Source of the DNA: a virus
Length of the DNA stretch: 64,000 bases
IMG/VR virus record: IMGVR_UViG_3300044629_000431
Coordinates: 62,001-126,000 of that record
Reading direction: 5' to 3' (one strand)
Positions within the stretch are counted from its first letter, which is position 1; each line of letters starts with the position of its first letter. This document shows positions 30,462 to 39,183 of this stretch, piece by piece. The notes beneath the pieces were generated by a model that did no database searches, was not told the DNA's origin, and saw only the letters and a list, made by a program, of their open reading frames with translations. The position numbers were made by a program, and so were the translations under genes.

Positions 30462-31111
30462 TTTTGTATTGAAAATGTATATGGTCCTGATTTGAATTTT
30501 GATGGAACAAAATTCATAGAGATAGAGACTCTTCCATTACCGATATTTATATCATACCCATGATCTAAATGAGATGACCAAAGAACCAAATCACCTTCTT
30601 CAATAAAGTCACAAACTATTTCTTTTTGATTGAATGCTGTTGTTTCCGCGATGTTCAAATCAAAAAATGGTTCTACGTGAAGATTAAGAAATGGATTCAA
30701 GAATATAAGTGTAGAATGAATAGATGGAATATAGTTTACATAATAAGTTGCAGATACAAATGAGTTTCCGTGACTATGAAATCTTTGAAACCCATTTTTA
30801 TAGCAAGTGTTTATCCAGCAGTCAGTAATAATCAAATCATCCTCAAGGTCATATCCCATCACCCCCCTCACAAATCCATATGAAGACTCAAGCAAAAACT
30901 CTTTAAAGTCTTCATCATTGATATAATCAAAGAAACCTTTTTCTAGTTCGGAAGAATTAAAGAAATGTTTAAGTTCTGGAGAAGTAATACCATCAACTTC
31001 TAGTTCTTTATTTTCTTTAATAAAGTCTAGAATTTTATCTTTAAACTCATTACGCTTTGGATATTGTACCTTTGCAATAGGAACTGGAAATAAAGGATAT
31101 ACGCCTAGCAT
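30458..31111 (-). CDS. 2OG-Fe(II) oxygenase superfamily protein, 217 aa
   Basis: FQRFHSHGNSFVSATYYVNY and WSSHLDHGYDINIGNGRVSI show H-x-H/D, the distal His and the Arg of the PF13759-type phage oxygenase family, common in T4-like cyanophages near fibre genes. First gene of the operon; ATGA-coupled to the adhesin. Likely post-translational hydroxylase, substrate unknown. Confidence 0.8.
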   Translation of the reverse strand: MLGVYPLFPVPIAKVQYPKRNEFKDKILDFIKENKELEVDGITSPELKHFFNSSELEKGFFDYINDEDFKEFLLESSYGFVRGVMGYDLEDDLIITDCWINTCYKNGFQRFHSHGNSFVSATYYVNYIPSIHSTLIFLNPFLNLHVEPFFDLNIAETTAFNQKEIVCDFIEEGDLVLWSSHLDHGYDINIGNGRVSISMNFVPSKFKSGPYTFSIQK

Positions 31112-31116
31112 ACTTT

Positions 31117-31155
31117 AAAAAGATAATACCAGTACTATAAACTAGCACTGGTATT
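31117..31155 (-). terminator. Terminator after the 1871-aa fibre
   Basis: Minus AATACCAGT-N13-ACTGGTATT, a perfect 9-bp stem, then ATCTTTTTAAAG. Confidence 0.65.
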
Positions 31156-31158
31156 TTG

Positions 31159-34100
31159 TCAACCTATTTTCTTTTCCAGAGCATCTACCTTAGCAGAGAG
31201 TTCCTTGATAGCTTCGATAAGCAGAGGAACAATCTTCTCATACTGAACAGTGATGTAGTCTCCACTTACAGGTGCTGGTTTGACTGCCTCAGGAAGAACT
31301 GCCTGAACTTGTTGTGCAGAAACACCAACGTGAGTTTCTTCAGTATTAAAACCAAGTGAACCAGCGGTTTCATTGAATGTATAAGTGAAACCACTTAACT
31401 GAAGAACTTTATCGAGTGCATTCTCAAGAGGTTGAATGTTTGTCTTGAGTCTTTCGTCAGAAACGAAAGCAATGACATCACCAGTTGCACTGAACTCACC
31501 AGTGACTCTAGCACCATCAGAACGGGTATTGATTCTAACTGTGTTGTCATGATAGAGGTTGATTGCACCATCAGCGACGGCATCAATCATGCTTTCGCCA
31601 GTATACTTCTGAATGTATACTCCACCATTTCCACGAATGAATAGTGAACCAGTTCCTCTATCATCAATATAACTGTTCGAACCATCATGGAATAGATCAA
31701 GGTCATCACTATCACCAAGATACAGGTGATCGTTATCACCAAATCTTATGGTTCCATTAGCAGTAATATTTCCAGTAATCGTTGCAACTCCAGCAACGTT
31801 GAGGTTTCCACAGATATTCAGATTCTTAGCAATACCTGCACCACCAGCAACAACTAAGGCACCAGTCGTGCAACTGGTAGACTCGGTGGTTCCAGCAATA
31901 GTTTGAACGCCACCAATGTTCAGGTTCTTCTCAACACCTAGACCACCTTCAAGAACCAGAGAACCAGTATCCTTGCTTGTTGATTGTGTTGTTCCATTTA
32001 CTGTGACATCACCACCAACATTCAGGTTCTTTTCAATACCAACACCACCATCAACAATCAGAGCTCCAGTGTCTTTGTTTGTTGATTGAGTTGTATTTGT
32101 AATTTCTACAGTATTGTTAACTTTCAGAGCACCATTGATTTGAACATCATCATTCATCTTCAACTCTTGGTTGAAGGTGACAGGACCATCAAACTGTGAA
32201 AGAATCTGACCAGAGTTTCCACCTTCAACAAGAATTCTTTCCTTGACAATAACTTCATCAAATACAACAGAAAGACGTGAAGGATCTTGTCCAGTTATGG
32301 TTGGAACTGGAATATCAAAAGTAATTTGCTCACCAGACTGTGCAGAATACTTGGTATTTCCAATAAAGAAGTCGCCATCGCTGTTCATACCAGTGTAAAT
32401 AACAGAACCGCAAGAACTTTCTTGAGACTGAGCAAGGAAGTCTTCTCTTTCAGTCAGAGTTCTGTTCTGAACCTGTGGTAGACCAGTTGAGTAGTTACCT
32501 GGTCCATATCCCATATATTCAAAAGTATGACCAGATGCACGAACAATCGATGGTCTACGAAGTTCAATAGGTACGGGTTTGATCTTGCGAATCATAGACC
32601 CTGAAGTATGGTTCTCTTTCAGAGTACCCATCGCTCCACGAATGACCTGGATTTCATCGTTTCCAGAACCAGACAGCGTGCTGCTGGTGATTCTCATAAT
32701 CTCATTATTGATTTGAATATAAGAACCAAGTGGGAATCTTCTTGTGGTTCCAATACCAGCATTTGGTACGCTTACCTTGAACTGAGTATCATTTGTAATA
32801 GTTTGTCCAAGAGTCAGAACTTCATTCTGATAGAGAGAAACACCTCTAGTTCCAAGATTTTCACCAAGTGAATCTGATGTTGCTTCGTTTGCAGAAAGTG
32901 CGTGCTTTAAGAGTTTTACTGAAGCAGGAATACTCTTTCTCGTTTTGGATGTGAATGATGTTGGTGAAATAAGTTCATTAACAACAAAGTCTCCAAGATT
33001 ATTATGAGAAGAGTCAAGAACTCTAAACTTATTACCTGCTACAAGACCGTGAGGAGTTCCACAAACAAAAGTCGAAATACCCGTTGCTGAATCGTAAGAT
33101 GGAGCAGAGCTAACATTGATTGAAGGGGCAATGTTAACGAAGTACTGACCTACAACAATACTTGGATCTCCAGAAGTTTGACCAACGGCAATTTGATTCT
33201 TAGCAGGAATATCAAGAACTCTATAGTATCCATCTGTGACTGTACCAAGTCCAGTAAACTGAACTGAGTTTCCAATAGATGTTGAAATACCAGAAGTTGC
33301 AATGGTAATAGCAGCACTTGGAGAACCACCAATTTGGTTGCTATCAAGATATAGTGTTTCACCAGTGGTGTATCCGGAACCACCAGTAATAATATCTAAG
33401 GAAGTAACTGAACCACCAGCAGATACAACTACCTTTGCAGTTGCACCATCCCAGTTTGTAAGAGTATTTTCATTATAAAGTTTGACGTTATAGTAGGTTC
33501 CTGGATTATGACCAGTTCCAGCAGTCAATGCATTGTAAGTTACAACACCATTCAGTTGATGCTCTCTGTTAAAGGTAACAGTGGTAATACCAGAAGAGGA
33601 GGTTGTGATGCCAGTTACAATTGGACTTAAACCAAAGTAATGGAAGAACTTATCAACTGTTTCTCTAGTGATACTCTTTCTCAGATCGTTAGTTACGGTC
33701 TTACCAAGAGGATCTCTGTAGGCAAAAGTGACCGATGCCGCAGGGTTCTCATTTACATTATCCTTATCCAACTGAGGATAAAGATCGACAACACTCTGAG
33801 AATACTTAAGGTTGGTAAACTCAGTTTGAATTGCATTAGAAGAGTTTAACAGATAAACGTGATATACACCATCTTGTGTATTGTAGATGTATGGTGTGAT
33901 AACCTCACTTCTGTAAACAAAGAAGTTTCCTTTCAGGTCGTTTCTTTCAAAGCGAGGAAGTGAAACCGTTCTGTTATTTGTATTATTAGTAAATGCACCT
34001 GGAGTATGAACGGTTCCGAAGATGTCTGTTGCACTGTATCTGAATGACTTATCATTAACAATTTCAGTAATTAGGAATGTACCATTGTATCCAATGTTAA

Positions 34101-36774
34101 TGGTTCCAGAAGTATTCGTAGTGCTGGTAACATTCTTAATGATAACTTGATCACCCGCTTTAAGATTGTGTGGGAGATCAGAAGTAACAGTTACAATACT
34201 TGTTACAGCATTGAACGTACAAGTGCTAATGAATCTTGGATTACGCTCAAACAGATAGTCAGCTGCGGTAATACTTGAGAGTGAGAAGTCTGCATCACTT
34301 CTTGCACCTGTTGTGCTTGATTCTTGAATGATGAATCCTTCATTAGGATCTCTACCATTTACAAGTTCTTTTGGAACAACAATACGAACTTTGTAAAGTT
34401 TTTCATCCAGACTTCTATTATCTTCAAAGCGTTTGAAGTAAGAAACTGCTGTTCTTTCTGTCAGTCCCGCTATGCCAAGTGTATTGATAGTAGTGTAAAT
34501 ATCATTATTCGTATTTGCATGAACATACCAACCAGAGTTTACCGAGTCCCATTGAATTGGTGAACCAATTTCACTAGCAGACTTATCAGATACTCTACTT
34601 ACAACTTTGAGTTGCACACCACCATAAATGGTAATTGGTTGTGGAGTTGCTGCTTCTGCATTTGTTTTGGAAGAAGCAATTTTAATTTGAGTTGACGAAT
34701 GACGAATTGCATAATAGATAACGTTTTCTTCCAAGTTTTCTGGAAGATCACCAGCATCACTAATGACTCTAATTTTTTCACCAGTTTGAATAGTATGACT
34801 TCCTAGAGTTAGAATATTAGAACCAGATGATGTTGCACTGTATACTTTTTCAGATGACCAAGTTCCAAGAGCAATAGTTGTTCCCGAACCAATGATATTA
34901 TCAAGCATTAAAATGCTTGCACTCTTTGTTCCTGATGGAGTTTCTAAGTAGAGAGTATCATTAACTCTTGCACCAACACGATATCCTTGTGTGATAACTG
35001 GTGGTTCAATGTCTGGGTTATTGAAACCATACAGATAAAGATGACTTGAGATACCAACTTGCTTAACTTTGTTTACGTCAAAAGAAATCCAGTCAATATT
35101 TTGTTCTTCATTAACAACTGCTCTTGGCGTAACAATCGATGTAATGAATGCTTTATTGTCTTTATCAAAGGCTTCTTTTTTGAAACCGTCTGCAGATAGT
35201 GAGAACTGACCAAAGTTAGAGTTTGAGTTGGTGATAGAGGCATCACCACCAGACTCTACAGCAAAGTGCTTGTTGAAACCGATTGCGAATACAGAAACAA
35301 CCTGAATAAATGAATCATTTGTTGTTTTGATGTGAACTGGTTGCCAACCGTGTCTGTAAATTGCACCAGAATCAAGGTGATAAACTGTTGCAATATTTGT
35401 TGAAGATGAACCAGCAGAAAGTGCTGCTCCAGTTACTTTAGTATAAGAAATTGAGTCATATACTCTATTTGACTCATTATATTTTACGAATGCACGGTCG
35501 TCTTTTTGCAGAGACACAGCGGTGAACTGTGCAACAACCATCGAACGGAAACCTGATGCTTTGCTACCATCAGCGTGCATACCTTGCATACCCCACACGG
35601 AGCGTAGCGAGATATTGAAGATATATGGAGATGCACCTGAAACCGTATCTGTTTCAATGGTTACTGTTGCTGAAGAACCACTCAGTCCAGCAGCAGGACC
35701 TGCAGGTAGATTATCTCTTACGAAAGGAAGAACATAAGTAAACTGAGTTGCACTTGTAACTACCTGAACTTTTGTAGAGATATTATAGTCATCTACGTTG
35801 ACTCCACGAATTTTAATTGGAGTTCCAGCAGTCAGTCCATGAGCGACTGTTGTTGTGACTGTTACAATTGAACCAGGAGTTGCACCATCACCAGAAATGA
35901 TGGAGCTCATATTAATTGGGTCTGATGCAAAAGCACCAACGATTTCCCACTCAGGACGTTGCTTGGCGAAACCTAAAGTTTGATCTGGATATTTTTGATC
36001 AATATCTCTACCAGATGCCAGATTAAAGGCATTCGATAGTTTACTATAATACATATCAAGATCGGTCAATCCATATCCAGTAGGAAGATTGACACCATCA
36101 CAATATTCAAAACAGGTTAGTTTATGGTGAGAGAATGTTGGTTTTGCCTGATTATTTGAAGAAAAATCGGCAGCATCAGTATAGACTAGTGTGTTTTCAT
36201 CACCATCAAAGATAGAAAACTGCCAGAAATAGCAAGCGCCAGTAATTCTAAAGATGGCAGAGTTTGCTAGAAGATCGTCTGTTGGGTTAGGAACATATCT
36301 TGGACGAATCTTGGTCTTTCTTAAGTCTAGACCAACGATCGAAGTTCCACGAGGTACAACAACACCACCGTAGACACTATTAAACTTATAAAGAATATTT
36401 TCCGACTGAGTTAAATCAAAATTACTGGTTAAGGTTAAACTTAACTCATTTTGAGCGACTGATTCTGCACCAGAAGGAGATACTGCAGTTGCAACTCCAC
36501 CAACACTCTTAATTGCATAACCAGGTCTGTTATCAATAAGGTGCTCACCTGGAAAGAGCAAAATTGTGGTTTTCTCAACAATATCGTTATTATCCCCTCT
36601 TAAATACGAAAATCTAGCAGATTCAAGCAGTGCTCTCTGAATCGTTTTAAAAGGTTTTGTTAAAGAGTTACCCTGATTTTCAATACTATCCGTTGCATCA
36701 AGGTCATTAGGGTTTACATAAAGAATGCGACCTTCAGTATTCCTAATAAAATTTTCTAGCTTATTCAGTGGCAT
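31159..36774 (-). CDS. Giant tail fibre with S74 chaperone, 1871 aa
   Basis: Starts MPLNKLENFIRNTEGRILYV, then NPNDLDATDSIENQGNSLTK, an N-terminus seen in cyanophage long structural proteins. The body is beta-rich. The C-terminal 120 residues are the self-cleaving intramolecular chaperone of endosialidase type (S74): SDERLKTNIQPLENALDKVL, then HVGVSAQQVQAVLPEAVKP and a terminal coiled coil (SAKVDALEKKIG). The chaperone trimerises the fibre and is cut off. Late promoter upstream, terminator downstream. Confidence 0.88.
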   Translation of the reverse strand: MPLNKLENFIRNTEGRILYVNPNDLDATDSIENQGNSLTKPFKTIQRALLESARFSYLRGDNNDIVEKTTILLFPGEHLIDNRPGYAIKSVGGVATAVSPSGAESVAQNELSLTLTSNFDLTQSENILYKFNSVYGGVVVPRGTSIVGLDLRKTKIRPRYVPNPTDDLLANSAIFRITGACYFWQFSIFDGDENTLVYTDAADFSSNNQAKPTFSHHKLTCFEYCDGVNLPTGYGLTDLDMYYSKLSNAFNLASGRDIDQKYPDQTLGFAKQRPEWEIVGAFASDPINMSSIISGDGATPGSIVTVTTTVAHGLTAGTPIKIRGVNVDDYNISTKVQVVTSATQFTYVLPFVRDNLPAGPAAGLSGSSATVTIETDTVSGASPYIFNISLRSVWGMQGMHADGSKASGFRSMVVAQFTAVSLQKDDRAFVKYNESNRVYDSISYTKVTGAALSAGSSSTNIATVYHLDSGAIYRHGWQPVHIKTTNDSFIQVVSVFAIGFNKHFAVESGGDASITNSNSNFGQFSLSADGFKKEAFDKDNKAFITSIVTPRAVVNEEQNIDWISFDVNKVKQVGISSHLYLYGFNNPDIEPPVITQGYRVGARVNDTLYLETPSGTKSASILMLDNIIGSGTTIALGTWSSEKVYSATSSGSNILTLGSHTIQTGEKIRVISDAGDLPENLEENVIYYAIRHSSTQIKIASSKTNAEAATPQPITIYGGVQLKVVSRVSDKSASEIGSPIQWDSVNSGWYVHANTNNDIYTTINTLGIAGLTERTAVSYFKRFEDNRSLDEKLYKVRIVVPKELVNGRDPNEGFIIQESSTTGARSDADFSLSSITAADYLFERNPRFISTCTFNAVTSIVTVTSDLPHNLKAGDQVIIKNVTSTTNTSGTINIGYNGTFLITEIVNDKSFRYSATDIFGTVHTPGAFTNNTNNRTVSLPRFERNDLKGNFFVYRSEVITPYIYNTQDGVYHVYLLNSSNAIQTEFTNLKYSQSVVDLYPQLDKDNVNENPAASVTFAYRDPLGKTVTNDLRKSITRETVDKFFHYFGLSPIVTGITTSSSGITTVTFNREHQLNGVVTYNALTAGTGHNPGTYYNVKLYNENTLTNWDGATAKVVVSAGGSVTSLDIITGGSGYTTGETLYLDSNQIGGSPSAAITIATSGISTSIGNSVQFTGLGTVTDGYYRVLDIPAKNQIAVGQTSGDPSIVVGQYFVNIAPSINVSSAPSYDSATGISTFVCGTPHGLVAGNKFRVLDSSHNNLGDFVVNELISPTSFTSKTRKSIPASVKLLKHALSANEATSDSLGENLGTRGVSLYQNEVLTLGQTITNDTQFKVSVPNAGIGTTRRFPLGSYIQINNEIMRITSSTLSGSGNDEIQVIRGAMGTLKENHTSGSMIRKIKPVPIELRRPSIVRASGHTFEYMGYGPGNYSTGLPQVQNRTLTEREDFLAQSQESSCGSVIYTGMNSDGDFFIGNTKYSAQSGEQITFDIPVPTITGQDPSRLSVVFDEVIVKERILVEGGNSGQILSQFDGPVTFNQELKMNDDVQINGALKVNNTVEITNTTQSTNKDTGALIVDGGVGIEKNLNVGGDVTVNGTTQSTSKDTGSLVLEGGLGVEKNLNIGGVQTIAGTTESTSCTTGALVVAGGAGIAKNLNICGNLNVAGVATITGNITANGTIRFGDNDHLYLGDSDDLDLFHDGSNSYIDDRGTGSLFIRGNGGVYIQKYTGESMIDAVADGAINLYHDNTVRINTRSDGARVTGEFSATGDVIAFVSDERLKTNIQPLENALDKVLQLSGFTYTFNETAGSLGFNTEETHVGVSAQQVQAVLPEAVKPAPVSGDYITVQYEKIVPLLIEAIKELSAKVDALEKKIG

Positions 36775-36807
36775 TTTATGATATTTCTTTTGAGGTTTAT
36801 ATGCCTT

Positions 36808-36815
36808 TATTTATC
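36808..36815 (-). promoter_or_regulatory. Late promoter of the giant fibre
   Basis: GATAAATAAAGG; TAA is the stop of the upstream gene; 34 bases to ATG. Confidence 0.65.
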
Positions 36816-37113
36816 CCATTAAATCCTCCTCATCATATTCAATAACATCATCTGGCATATCTTCAGGGTTCTCTAACTCAACTGGAAAGAAGCAAGGATG
36901 CACCTCTTCATCTATTAGGTAGAATGAATTTCTGTATAGGTCTTCTGGTTCAAAAGATCTTTCTTTGTCTGCTGCTCTACAAAGATCTTGGTCGTATAAA
37001 TGACCGTCAGGAAGTTCGTCAAATGTAAATGGAATGTGATTGATAAAGTACATCTTCACGATCATACTGCCATTATTGTACCAGCAGTATGCGTGATCGA
37101 TACGATAAGACAT
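36811..37113 (-). CDS. Hypothetical protein, 100 aa
   Basis: MSYRIDHAYCWYNNGSMIVK start; acidic second half (ELENPEDMPDDVIEYDEEDL). Late promoter upstream. Small acidic proteins made late are often assembly factors, but nothing in this sequence proves that. Confidence 0.65.
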   Translation of the reverse strand: MSYRIDHAYCWYNNGSMIVKMYFINHIPFTFDELPDGHLYDQDLCRAADKERSFEPEDLYRNSFYLIDEEVHPCFFPVELENPEDMPDDVIEYDEEDLMG

Positions 37114-37133
37114 AGGAAACTTCCCATATCTTA

Positions 37134-37141
37134 TATTTATT
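37134..37141 (-). promoter_or_regulatory. Late promoter
   Basis: AATAAATATAAG, 21 bases before the ATG at 37113. Confidence 0.55.
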
Positions 37142-37145
37142 TTTA

Positions 37146-37229
37146 TAGGGCGAGCGGGAATCGAACCCGCACGGGAATACTCCCAGCAGATTTTAAGTCT
37201 GATACGGCTACCAGTTACGTCACCGCCCC
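37146..37229 (-). tRNA. tRNA-Leu (UAA)
   Basis: Cloverleaf read on the minus strand: acceptor GGGGCGG with TCGCCCT, anticodon loop CTTAAAA (TAA) between CAGA and TCTG, long variable arm CTGGGAGTATTCCCG, T-arm GCGGG-TTCGAAT-CCCGC. 84 nt; CCA not encoded. Long variable arm supports Leu. Confidence 0.92.
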
Positions 37230-37241
37230 ATTTATGAGACC

Positions 37242-37270
37242 ATTATAACTCAGAAAGTCTTTATGGTCAA
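37242..37270 (-). promoter_or_regulatory. Sigma70 promoter of tRNA-Leu
   Basis: TTGACC (37265-37270), 17 bases, TATAAT (37242-37247), 13 bases before the tRNA 5' end. Confidence 0.75.
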
Positions 37271-37355
37271 GAATGCCGTGTGTTTGTGAGACTAAATCAA
37301 AACCGTTTGATAGATGCCCCACTGGATTCTATCATAAGTTTTGAACCACGGCAAG

Positions 37356-37428
37356 TGCTGGTTGTCGGGATCGAACCGACCTGTCTTGCCTTATGAGGGC
37401 AGTGCTTTCTCCAGAGAGCTAAACCAGC
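37356..37428 (-). tRNA. tRNA-Met (CAU)
   Basis: Acceptor GCTGGTT with AACCAGC, D-arm TAGCTCTCTGG, anticodon loop CTCATAA (CAT) in TGCC...GGCA, T-arm GTCGG-TTCGATC-CCGAC. 73 nt, no CCA. A lysidine-type Ile2 tRNA cannot be excluded by anticodon alone. Its 5' end overlaps the end of the HNH frame by 10 bases. Confidence 0.9.
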
Positions 37429-37839
37429 GTTTGCAGAAATTCTTTCCAACTATCACCATAGTGTATCATATGATGGCAGTTGTGGCAAAGAAGATCGCAT
37501 TTATCAACTTCTTCTTTGATAAGTTCCCATTTTCTATTTGCGAAACTTCTCCCGTCAAGTTTTAGTTTTTTTTTGGGAAGGATCTCTATGGTGAAAACAT
37601 AAAGTTGCTGGATTATCTTCACCACATTTTTGACACTTACCACCTTTATATTGAAGTGCCTCCCATTTATTGGAATATGCACGTTCTTTTTGTTCAGTAT
37701 AAGTGTTTCTGTTCATAACAAAAGGATCATTTTTATAACGCCACTTTTGACGGCAGGTTTCATTACAATAAAGTTTTGCTCTTCCACCTTTTCTTGTGTG
37801 TTGTAGAACTTCTTTCCCACACGCTTTACAATTAATCAT
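37419..37839 (-). pseudogene. HNH endonuclease, reading frame split at an A9 run
   Basis: Two frames make one protein. Frame 1 (37555-37839) starts MINCKACGKEVLQHTRKGGR and runs to LCFHHRDPSQKK; frame 2 continues with LDGRSFANRKWELIKEEVDK and CDLLCHNCHHMIHYG, the catalytic HNH half. The break is at nine As near 37566-37574: in phase 0 the frame reads a stop five codons on, and skipping one A would restore the protein. It could be a pseudogene, a sequencing error, or a slippage-expressed gene. Zinc cysteines (CKAC, CNETC, CQKC) and the late promoter CTAAATA are intact. Homing-type endonucleases commonly sit next to tRNAs. Confidence 0.75.
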
Positions 37840-37865
37840 TTATGTTATGAACTTATACATACACC

Positions 37866-37872
37866 TATTTAG
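37866..37872 (-). promoter_or_regulatory. Late promoter of the HNH gene
   Basis: TCTAAATAGG, 27 bases before the ATG at 37839. Confidence 0.5.
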
Positions 37873-37943
37873 ATAAAGGCGTATTTTGGGCGAGGGTGTC
37901 TGACCACGATAATCTACGATTCAGCAGAGGGGACCCTTCGTTT

Positions 37944-37963
37944 AATACAACGTTCCTTGTTGT
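37944..37963 (-). other. Hairpin between tRNA-Ile and HNH gene
   Basis: Minus TACAACAAGGAACGTTGTA: 6-bp perfect stem TACAAC/GTTGTA. No T-tract; perhaps an RNA-processing site. Confidence 0.4.
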
Positions 37964-37969
37964 ACCCGA

Positions 37970-38041
37970 TAGGAACACTGGGAGTTGAACCCAGACTAAC
38001 CCGTTATAAGCAGGCCGCTCTAACCATTAAGCTATGCTCCC
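37970..38041 (-). tRNA. tRNA-Ile with UAU anticodon (candidate)
   Basis: Acceptor GGGAGCA with TGTTCCT (two G-U), D-arm TAGCTTAATGGTTAGAGC, anticodon stem GCCTG/CGGGT with loop CTTATAA giving TAT, T-arm CTGGG-TTCAACT-CCCAG. 72 nt, no CCA. UAU reads AUA; most bacteria use CAU with lysidine for AUA. Check by a tRNA covariance model. Confidence 0.85.
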
Positions 38042-38048
38042 TTACGGT

Positions 38049-38222
38049 TTATGATGCCTCGTTGTTTAACTCGGTGTGTATTCGTATGAGGTCATCATCC
38101 GCAGGTATCATAACTGCTACTCTACCGTCTTCGCCCACTATTCCTAAATGCTCTCCGTTTTCTACCCTTTCAATCAGTTCGTCAAAACGTTCTTGAAACT
38201 CTGCCACAGTGAAAACTTCCAT
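38049..38222 (-). CDS. Orphan Phd/YefM-like antitoxin, 57 aa
   Basis: MEVFTVAEFQERFDELIERV, then ENGEHLGIVGEDGRVAVMIP: the Phd/YefM fold signature (V-x-x-x-E-F-x-x-x-h-x-x-h-h-x-x-V-x-x-G...I...G..VAVhhP). The C-terminal toxin-binding tail is short and acidic. No toxin gene is next to it. Phages use such proteins to neutralise host toxins (compare T4 Dmd) or as transcriptional repressors. Late promoter upstream. Confidence 0.75.
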   Translation of the reverse strand: MEVFTVAEFQERFDELIERVENGEHLGIVGEDGRVAVMIPADDDLIRIHTELNNEAS

Positions 38223-38233
38223 TTTTGTGTTTT

Positions 38234-38240
38234 TATTTAG
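38234..38240 (-). promoter_or_regulatory. Late promoter of the antitoxin-like gene
   Basis: CTAAATAAAAAC; TAA is the stop of the 69-aa upstream gene. Confidence 0.6.
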
Positions 38241-38446
38241 TTGTTCTCCTGACCTTTGATAGCGAGGTCAGCATACTCAATCTGATCTGGGTCAAGTTGG
38301 TCGGTGACAACTTCCAGCACGTTCATAAACTCTTCTACAGTCTCACACTCAACCAGACGCTCGCTTCCCTGATCACTAATCAGAAGGAAGGTGCGAGTGC
38401 AAACGTCGATGACAATACCGAGAACAGTTTCTTGTGCGGTGCTCAT
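38237..38446 (-). CDS. Hypothetical protein, 69 aa
   Basis: MSTAQETVLGIVIDVCTRTF start; beta-beta-alpha pattern, acidic (ECETVEEFMNVLEVVTDQLD). Own sigma70 promoter, so probably expressed early although its downstream neighbours have a late promoter. Confidence 0.65.
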   Translation of the reverse strand: MSTAQETVLGIVIDVCTRTFLLISDQGSERLVECETVEEFMNVLEVVTDQLDPDQIEYADLAIKGQENN

Positions 38447-38471
38447 GGGTGGTTTTGTTGATTACCTGAGT

Positions 38472-38500
38472 ATTATAGGGCAGATGGGGGCGGGTGTCAA
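38472..38500 (-). promoter_or_regulatory. Consensus sigma70 promoter
   Basis: TTGACA (38495-38500), 17 bases, TATAAT (38472-38477). Its -35 lies in the end of the structural gene ending at 38497. Confidence 0.8.
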
Positions 38501-39183
38501 GCGGTTGGTGAAGTATCTTTAATAGCCTGTATTGCTATGCTGATTTGAGTATTCTTATCGGTCAAAAGTCTAGTGGTTTTATTTTGTCCGTATCTTGCAA
38601 TTTCATATTCAGATCGTTCACCTTTTACAGCATTTGTTTTTGTAACTAGATTTGTTACTTGAGATTGCAATGCTGATATTTGACTTTGTAATGTTGTTAT
38701 AGAAGAAGCGTGTGAAACACAGACAGAAGATGTACAAGGTGTTCTAAAACAACTTCCTATAGTACCAAATAGGCTTCCAATGCCAGTTTGAGATGTATCA
38801 GACTGTGTATAAACGACAAAAGAACCTATACCAACATTTGATGCTGTTAAAGTATTGTTTGTATTTCCATAAGGATCATTGCCATCATAGGTTGAAGTGG
38901 AATAGTTTGGAGTTTTTGCAACGATACTATCTGGGAAAATATTTGTTACTCCTACCGTAGTTCCACATCCAACTGCAAATGCATTTGTTGATAAGACAAC
39001 AATTTGTGACTTTAGACTATTAATTTGTGAAACCAAAGACACAATATCACTATCCAACTTTACACAAGTGGGACTGAACATCTCAATATCTGCCTGAGTC
39101 TTCGGCGTTTCTTGTGCCACATAACCAAGAGCATTTTCATTATTTTTAATTTTATTTTGAAGGTTATCAATTAACTGACTCAT
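38497..39183 (-). CDS. Putative virion protein with coiled coils, 228 aa
   Basis: MSQLIDNLQNKIKNNENALG start; N-terminal and C-terminal heptad helices (SLVSQINSLKSQIVVLSTN, TTLQSQISALQSQVTNLVTK) around a Ser/Thr/Gly region with FRTPCTSSVCVSHASS. ATGA-coupled to the S74 protein. Probable baseplate-region structural protein. Confidence 0.65.
   Translation of the reverse strand: MSQLIDNLQNKIKNNENALGYVAQETPKTQADIEMFSPTCVKLDSDIVSLVSQINSLKSQIVVLSTNAFAVGCGTTVGVTNIFPDSIVAKTPNYSTSTYDGNDPYGNTNNTLTASNVGIGSFVVYTQSDTSQTGIGSLFGTIGSCFRTPCTSSVCVSHASSITTLQSQISALQSQVTNLVTKTNAVKGERSEYEIARYGQNKTTRLLTDKNTQISIAIQAIKDTSPTA

Noticed and set aside
37307-37340. A fourth tRNA between the Leu and Met tRNAs
   Set aside because: Only a 6-bp GATAGA/TCTATC stem is present; no anticodon arm or T-arm can be drawn.
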